This document shows, in pieces, positions 51,783 to 56,332 of a DNA stretch of 56,332 nt (its first letter is position 1; every line of letters starts with the position of its first letter). Origin of the DNA: Candidatus Wallbacteria bacterium (lineage in GTDB: Bacteria; Muiribacteriota; UBA6191; JACPRK01); the NCBI GenBank assembly GCA_016213845.1, contig JACQZN010000051.1, positions 1 to 56,332 on the forward strand, given 5' to 3'. The position numbers and the translations under genes were made by a program. The notes below the pieces were generated by a model. It saw only the letters and a program-made list of their open reading frames with translations, was not told where the DNA came from and did no database searches.

Positions 51783-53396
51783 ATGTCCCAGACGCCGTGC
51801 CCGAACTGTGGTCAACTCGTCGGGCTTCTGCGCCGGGGCGGCGGCTTCGAGTGCCCGTCGTGCGGCTGGTCGATGACGCCGGCGGGCGGCGAGCCGGCGC
51901 GCCTGGTCGAGGGCCTTCCCAAGGAGTGGCAGATCGAGGGCGTCCTGGGCGAGGGAGGCATGGGGACCGTCTGGCGGGCTCGGAACCAGCTGACCGAGGA
52001 GCCGGTGGCGATCAAGTGCATGCGGGAGCTGCCCGGGGCGGGCGACGAAGGGCGCCAGCGGTTCCTGCGTGAAGTGAAGGTGCTCTGCCGGCTGTCGCAT
52101 CCCGGGATCGTCCGGATGGTGCACGCGGGGTTGCTCGCGGCCGGCACGCCGTACCTGGTCCTGGAGTTGATCGATGGACTGACTCTCCGTGAGCGGCTGG
52201 GGGGCATGGAGTTGGCGCAGGCGTTGGAAATGTCGCTGGCGATCGCCAAGGCGCTCGAGTACACGCACTCGCGGGGAGTGGTCCACCGGGACCTGAAGCC
52301 GGAAAACGTGCTCATCGACGGCGCCGGGCGGGTCAAGGTGGCCGACTTCGGGCTGGCCGGGTTGGACGCCGAGTGGGGCGATGCCCAGCGCGTGATGAAG
52401 ACGCGCGTCGGGACCGCGATGGGGACGCCGGGATACATGGCGCCCGAACAGGTCGGCAACGCGGGCGAGGCCGGCCCGGCAGCAGACATCTATGCGCTGG
52501 GCGCGATGCTCTTCGAAATGCTCTGCGGGCGTCTGCCGCATGGCACGGAGGTTCCCGTCGGGGCCGGAGGCGAGCTCCCCGAGGGGCTCGGCCGGCTGGT
52601 GGAGCGGATGCTGTCGCGGCAGCCTGCGGAGCGGCCTGCGGCCGGGGAGGTGCGGCGGGCGCTCGAAGGGTTCGCCGCCGGGCGTGCCGCCTCCGAGGCG
52701 CAGGAAGCGGACAGCGAGTGGATCAACGCACGCGACGGCTCGACCATGGTGCGGATCGCGGCCGGCCGGTTCCGCATGGGGAGCGAGCGCGGGCGGGCGG
52801 ACGAGCAGCCGGTCCGGGAAGTCACGCTGTCGGCCTACTCGATCGCGCGGTACGCGACGACCTGGGGGCAGTATCGCGCGTTCTGCGTCGCCACCGGGCG
52901 GGCCGAGCCGCCCGACCCTGGGTTTCCCCACGGCGACGATCATCCCGTCGTCAATGTCTCCTGGGACGATGCCGCGGCCTACTGTGCATGGGCGGGGTTG
53001 CGGCTGCCGACGGAGGCCGAATGGGAGCGCGCGGCGCGGGGGGCCGACAGCCGGACCTACCCTTGGGGGGAGAGGCCGCCGGACGATTCGCTGGCCAATT
53101 TCGACAGCCGCCACGGCGCCACCCGGCCGGTCGGTAGCTACCCGGACGGTGTTTCGCCGGCCGGCTGCTGGGAGATGGCCGGCAATGTCTGGGAGTGGAC
53201 TGCGGATTGGTACGGGCCTTATCCCAACGGGCCGGTGACCGATCCCCGCGGCCCTGAGGCCGGGGGGCGCCGGGTGCTGCGGGGCGGGGGCTGGTGCTAC
53301 GAAGGCGCGTCGCTGAGGACGAGCTGCCGGGAGGCGCTGGACCCGGGCGCGCGCATCTTCGAGTTCGGGTTCCGGCCGGCAGGGCCGAACCGGTAG
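51783..53396 (+). CDS. Ser/Thr kinase-SUMF1 fusion protein
   Basis: 537 residues. A zinc ribbon (Cys6/9, Cys24/27) precedes a kinase domain (~50-300) with LGEGGMGTVWRA, Lys78, canonical VVHRDLKPEN (168-170 HRD), DFG (188-190) and GTPGYMAPEQ. The C-terminal ~220 residues are a formylglycine-generating-enzyme (SUMF1/FGE-sulfatase) domain: GRFRMGSERGRADEQPVREV, VNVSWDDAAAYCAWAG, RLPTEAEWERAARG, CWEMAGNVWEWTADW, RRVLRGGGWC. Kinase-SUMF1 fusions are known in several large-genome bacteria. The SUMF1 part may be a binding module rather than an enzyme. A weak TAGACT box lies ~40 bp upstream. The FHA-cyclase gene follows after 36 bp. Confidence 0.92.
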   Translation: MSQTPCPNCGQLVGLLRRGGGFECPSCGWSMTPAGGEPARLVEGLPKEWQIEGVLGEGGMGTVWRARNQLTEEPVAIKCMRELPGAGDEGRQRFLREVKVLCRLSHPGIVRMVHAGLLAAGTPYLVLELIDGLTLRERLGGMELAQALEMSLAIAKALEYTHSRGVVHRDLKPENVLIDGAGRVKVADFGLAGLDAEWGDAQRVMKTRVGTAMGTPGYMAPEQVGNAGEAGPAADIYALGAMLFEMLCGRLPHGTEVPVGAGGELPEGLGRLVERMLSRQPAERPAAGEVRRALEGFAAGRAASEAQEADSEWINARDGSTMVRIAAGRFRMGSERGRADEQPVREVTLSAYSIARYATTWGQYRAFCVATGRAEPPDPGFPHGDDHPVVNVSWDDAAAYCAWAGLRLPTEAEWERAARGADSRTYPWGERPPDDSLANFDSRHGATRPVGSYPDGVSPAGCWEMAGNVWEWTADWYGPYPNGPVTDPRGPEAGGRRVLRGGGWCYEGASLRTSCREALDPGARIFEFGFRPAGPNR

Positions 53397-53432
53397 CGAA
53401 CGGTTCGGGTTCTGGTATCCTCCTGGCAGCCG

Positions 53433-55400
53433 ATGCTGCTCGTCTGCACCAACTGTCGCCGCGAGTGGAACGTGGGTTCCCTCAAGGCCGGCGTGAAGGT
53501 CCAGTGCCCTTCGGACGGAGGGCCGATGGTGCCGGCCGCATCGCAGGGGACGCCCTACCTGCTGGTGCACGGCGGTCCGGCCGACGGCCAGCGCTTCGAG
53601 CTCGAGGGCGTCGCCAGCATTGGCTCTGCCGCTTCGTGCACGTTCGTGCTGGCCGACGCGAGCGTGGCGGGATTCCACGCGCGAGTAGTGCCGGAGGGTT
53701 CCGGCTGGGCACTGGAGAGCCTGGCAGCGGGGGGCGGCCTCAAGGTCAACTCGCTGGCGGCCCGGCGGCGAACGTTGGCCGACGGGGACTGGATCGAGCT
53801 GGGCGATGTCAGTCTCACCTACGTGGCCGGTTCCAGGCGTCAGGTGAGCCTCTCGGTGCTCGAGCCTGGGCCGGAAGAGCCGGTGGCGCGCGTGGCGTCG
53901 GCCGTGACGCGCGCGGACGCGGCCGTTCAGCAATTGCTGGCGCGGTTCGCGCGGGTGGAGGCCGAAGCAGCCGCGCTGGAGAAGCTGCAGGGTGAGCAGC
54001 CACTGGCGGAGCGGCTGGTCGAGGCCGTGCGCGAGATGTTCCAGCCAGCGCGGGCGGCGGTGCTTCTCTTCGAGGGGCGGGCGGCCGCGTCCGGGTCGCC
54101 GGCGATGAGGCTTGGGGCGAGCTGGACGCGAGAGGGCCAGACGATCGAGGTCAGCTCCACGGTCTGCCGGCGCGTGTTGAAGACGGGCGCACCGCTGGTG
54201 GTGGGCGACGTGCTGAGCGACCCGGGCATCCAGCCGACGCAGAGCATCCTTGGCGCCCGGACGCGTTCCGTCATCGCTGCGCCCCTCAACTACCAGGGGG
54301 AGCCATTCGGCCTCCTCTATGCGGACACAACGGACCTGCCGGATGCTTTCGGTTCCGAGGATCTGCCGGTCTTCGGAGCGCTGGCGGGGATCGGCGCCAT
54401 GGCGCTCTCGGCCGACCGGCTGGCGCAACGGCTGGAACAGGAGTCCGTCGTGCGCGCGCACCTGGCGCGCTACCTGGCGCCGGAGCTGGTGGAGGAGGTC
54501 GCCAGCGGCCGCATCTCCTGGAAGCCAGGCGGGGAGCTCAAGGAAGTGACGGTGCTCTTCTCGGACATGCGCGGCTTCACGTCCGCATCCGAGCACATGG
54601 CGCCCGCCGACGTCGTTGCAATGCTGAACGACTACTTCTCCCTGATGGTGGACGAGATCTACAAGGAGGGCGGGACGCTCGACAAGTTCGTCGGCGATGC
54701 CATCATGGCCGTCTGGGGGAGCCCCGTGACGCGGGAGCTCGACTCGCTGGCCGCGGTGCGCGCCGCGATGGGGATGCAGCGCGCTCTGGCCGTCTTCAAC
54801 GAGCACCAGGTGGCGCGCGGCCGCTCGACGGTGGCGATGGGCGTGGGGGTCAACACGGGGCAGGCCATTGCCGGCAACATCGGCGCTCCGAGCCGGATGG
54901 ACTTCACGGTGATCGGCGACGTCGTCAACCTGGCCAGCCGCATCGAGTCCCAGACCGGCCCCGGGCAGATCTTCATCGGCAAGGCCACCTTCGACCGCGT
55001 GCAGGGACAGGTGCCGATCCGCCCCATCGGCGCCGTCGCAGTCAAAGGCCGCAAGGAGCCGGCCTTCCTCTATGAGGTCCTCTGGGCCACCCAGGAGCGC
55101 GAACGGCCCACGCTCGAGCTGCCCAGGCGCGTGCACTGCCACGGCGGAGATCGGCGACAGGCCTGGCCGGCCCTGCTGATGGAGTGCGACGCTGGTCGTC
55201 TGGTCGTCGCCGCGCGGCCGGAAGATCCGGTCGGCGACGTGCTGCACGTGGGACCCGTCGACGCCGAGGCCGCGCTCGAGTGCCGGGTGATCGAGAAATC
55301 GAGCGGCACCGATCGCAAGGGACGGAACATGCAGCTGTTGAAGCTGGAGGTGGCGCCCGCCGACCGCGCCCGAATCGAGCAGCTCCTCAGCGGCCGGTGA
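53433..55400 (+). CDS. FHA-GAF-adenylate/guanylate cyclase
   Basis: 655 residues, the same length as its paralogue at 27810. It has an N-terminal Cys motif (CTNC ... C), an FHA domain (~55-130; SVAGFHARV), a GAF domain (~190-330), a linker (HLARYLAPELVEEVASG) and a class III cyclase domain. The domain is intact: metal ligands Asp378 (VLFSDMRGFT) and Asp422 (KFVGDAIMAVWG), and Asn499 and Arg503 in GDVVNLASRIES. Lys418 suits ATP. The C-terminal ~95 residues look like a PilZ-like barrel without RxxxR. It should make cAMP or cGMP in response to GAF ligand or FHA binding. Position 36 bp after a kinase suggests the FHA domain reads that kinase's phosphothreonines. Confidence 0.93.
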   Translation: MLLVCTNCRREWNVGSLKAGVKVQCPSDGGPMVPAASQGTPYLLVHGGPADGQRFELEGVASIGSAASCTFVLADASVAGFHARVVPEGSGWALESLAAGGGLKVNSLAARRRTLADGDWIELGDVSLTYVAGSRRQVSLSVLEPGPEEPVARVASAVTRADAAVQQLLARFARVEAEAAALEKLQGEQPLAERLVEAVREMFQPARAAVLLFEGRAAASGSPAMRLGASWTREGQTIEVSSTVCRRVLKTGAPLVVGDVLSDPGIQPTQSILGARTRSVIAAPLNYQGEPFGLLYADTTDLPDAFGSEDLPVFGALAGIGAMALSADRLAQRLEQESVVRAHLARYLAPELVEEVASGRISWKPGGELKEVTVLFSDMRGFTSASEHMAPADVVAMLNDYFSLMVDEIYKEGGTLDKFVGDAIMAVWGSPVTRELDSLAAVRAAMGMQRALAVFNEHQVARGRSTVAMGVGVNTGQAIAGNIGAPSRMDFTVIGDVVNLASRIESQTGPGQIFIGKATFDRVQGQVPIRPIGAVAVKGRKEPAFLYEVLWATQERERPTLELPRRVHCHGGDRRQAWPALLMECDAGRLVVAARPEDPVGDVLHVGPVDAEAALECRVIEKSSGTDRKGRNMQLLKLEVAPADRARIEQLLSGR

Positions 55401-55904
55401 GCGCCGGCGCCGTACCGCGTGGCCGGAAGACTCGAGCGATCTTTCGAAGGACCCGTCGAGTTTCGGAGGTGAGACCCAGTCCCGAACGACCCGAAAGCCG
55501 TATCCCATCGGGGGGCCAGAGCCAGAACCTCACGCACTCATGGATCTCTGAGGCCCCGCGCAATCACTGGATGTACTTCAGTCCTCTCAGGGGCTTCGCC
55601 CCCGACCCCCCACCAGGGGGACACTTCCCCCCTTCGACAAGCTCAGGACAGGCCCTGGACCCCCATTTGATGCGGGCTTTCCTGTTGGCGGCGCTTGCCA
55701 GAGAGTTCTGGACTCAAGAGGTCTTTCGAGAGATCCATGCCTACGTGAGGGCAGAGCCCCTGAGTGGATTCGGTACAACTCATTCTCGCTAGTTCGAAAA
55801 CCCCCAGGGCGATCTCGAGTGCCACCAGGATTCACGCAGAAGCTCCGGAGAACCGTGTATTCGCGAGGCGGTAGCCCCTGACAGGACCTTCGCTGCTCCC
55901 CCCC
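55401..55904. other. Intergenic region with GC-rich hairpins and dispersed repeat
   Basis: About 500 bp between the cyclase and the DUF2723-type gene. It includes GGGGCTTCGCCCCC near 55590, which can fold into a short strong hairpin, and the dispersed repeat at 55631-55652. Open frames here lack ribosome sites and look non-coding. A seven-C run lies directly before the ATG at 55905. Confidence 0.5.
55631..55652. repeat. Dispersed palindromic repeat (GTCCTGAGC..GTCGAAGG type)
   Basis: CCTTCGACAAGCTCAGGACA matches a short repeat I know from many unrelated bacterial genomes, which produces spurious VLSLSKG peptides when translated; that peptide is visible in the minus frame here. It is intergenic and is not a gene. 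Confidence 0.6.
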
Positions 55905-56332
55905 ATGTCCGCCTTCACCTCGCGCCTCGCCGCCGTTGTCTTCGCGCTGCTGCTGGCGATCTACGGTTCGTCGGCCAGTCGCGACGTCTACTGGTTCGAC
56001 GCACCCGAGCTGACGGCCGTCGCGGCGAATCTGGACATCGCGCACCCGCCCGGGTATCCGCTCTGGACGCTCATCGCCCACGCTTTCACGCGGGTCTGGC
56101 CGGGCGGCGCGCCGCATGCGGTGGCGCTCTTCTCGGCCGCGTCGGCCGCGGGGGCGGCGGCACTTTTCTACGGGACGCTCCGGCGGACGGAGCTGGCAGT
56201 GGCCAGCGCGTTCGCGGGCGCGGGGGTGCTCGCCCTCACTCCCCAGTACTGGGAGATGGCCGTGATCCAGGAGGTCTACGCCTTCGAGATGCTCCTGATC
56301 ATGGGCCTGCTGGCGACGCTGGCAGGACGACG
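55905..56332 (+). CDS. DUF2723-type polytopic membrane protein (5' part)
   Basis: 142 complete codons from ATG 55905, running off the right edge. The N-terminus has the first hydrophobic helix (LAAVVFALLLAIYG), then YWFDAPELTAVAANLDIAHP and PGYPLWTLIAHAFTRVWPGG. This is the acidic first periplasmic loop (DAPEL, HPPGYPLW) of DUF2723, a GT-C glycosyltransferase-like family related to protein O-mannosyltransferases. Further helices follow (VALFSAASAAGAAALFYG, AFAGAGVLALTPQYWEMAVI). It probably transfers sugar from a lipid carrier; the substrate is unknown. Confidence 0.85.
   Translation, partial: MSAFTSRLAAVVFALLLAIYGSSASRDVYWFDAPELTAVAANLDIAHPPGYPLWTLIAHAFTRVWPGGAPHAVALFSAASAAGAAALFYGTLRRTELAVASAFAGAGVLALTPQYWEMAVIQEVYAFEMLLIMGLLATLAGR

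Noticed and set aside
51783..53396. SUMF1 domain as a sulfatase-activating enzyme
   Set aside because: Only the structural motifs of the family are clear; I could not confirm both catalytic Cys, and kinase fusions commonly use the domain for binding. No sulfatase gene is nearby.
51156..55508. 1450-codon minus-strand open frame
   Set aside because: It is antisense to a response regulator, a kinase-SUMF1 fusion and an FHA-GAF-cyclase whose motifs are all clear. The translated residues (Arg/His/Pro/Leu-rich) are typical of a GC-rich shadow frame.
55587..56117. Minus-strand frames near the right edge
   Set aside because: They are antisense to the DUF2723-type start or derive from the dispersed repeat (VLSLSKG peptide), with no ribosome site.

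Overview
The window is GC-rich DNA from a Gram-negative (diderm) bacterium. It carries an outer-membrane secretin, pseudopilins, a lipoprotein signal and an autotransporter beta-barrel. Eukaryotic-type Ser/Thr kinases, FHA-GAF-cyclase proteins, YD-repeat giants and a CTERM-tagged surface protein suggest a large-genome environmental lineage (Myxococcota, Planctomycetota, Acidobacteriota or an uncultured relative). No rRNA or other phylogenetic marker is present, so the phylum is an inference only. I saw no tRNA, rRNA or CRISPR array.

Layout. (1) 1-7539, minus strand: an operon of a PKD/Ig-like exported protein, a Cys-rich secreted protein and an RHS/YD-repeat protein that runs off the left edge. 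The first gene is split by an 80-bp tandem duplication. (2) 7540-8841: a decayed ORF and a 303-bp inverted-repeat element. (3) 8842-15604, minus strand: a second, parallel operon of a short FlgD-Ig-type exported protein, an RHS lipoprotein with a Cys-rich HExxH C-terminus, and a membrane-anchored candidate immunity protein. Both operons start with an almost identical 268-bp promoter-leader-signal-peptide module containing a TTGACA-16-TAGAA(T/G) promoter. (4) 15738-25312: a type II secretion/type IV pilus-like machine (PilM/N or GspL-like fusion, PilO/GspM, PilP/GspC, secretin, three pseudopilin-like proteins and a metallophosphoesterase on the plus strand; GspF and GspE on the minus strand), divergent from RHS operon 2. 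(5) 25459-27728: a HAMP membrane protein, an asparaginase and a REP-associated tyrosine transposase between two inverted REP copies. (6) 27810-29777: an FHA-GAF protein whose cyclase domain has lost its metal ligands. (7) 29778-38204: a 2808-residue NHL/Ig/PKD surface protein ending in a CTERM-like tag. (8) 38728-46220: an autotransporter with an 11-unit repeat passenger, frameshifted just before the barrel. (9) 46221-55400: signalling and small genes: PEGA-domain kinase, PEGA secreted protein, nucleotidyltransferase pair, PAS protein, histidine kinase, response regulator, kinase-SUMF1 fusion, and an intact FHA-GAF-cyclase. (10) 55905-end: start of a DUF2723-type membrane protein.

How it may fit together (inference): the machine in region 4 has the right components to move Sec-exported proteins across the outer membrane, and it sits back-to-back with one of two co-regulated RHS operons. 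I propose a modular RHS effector locus. Each module is preceded by the same promoter-leader, so direct-repeat recombination could delete or swap a module, next to a candidate dedicated secretion system. Three large surface or secreted genes are repeat-rich, and two of them carry frame-breaking changes in repeats.
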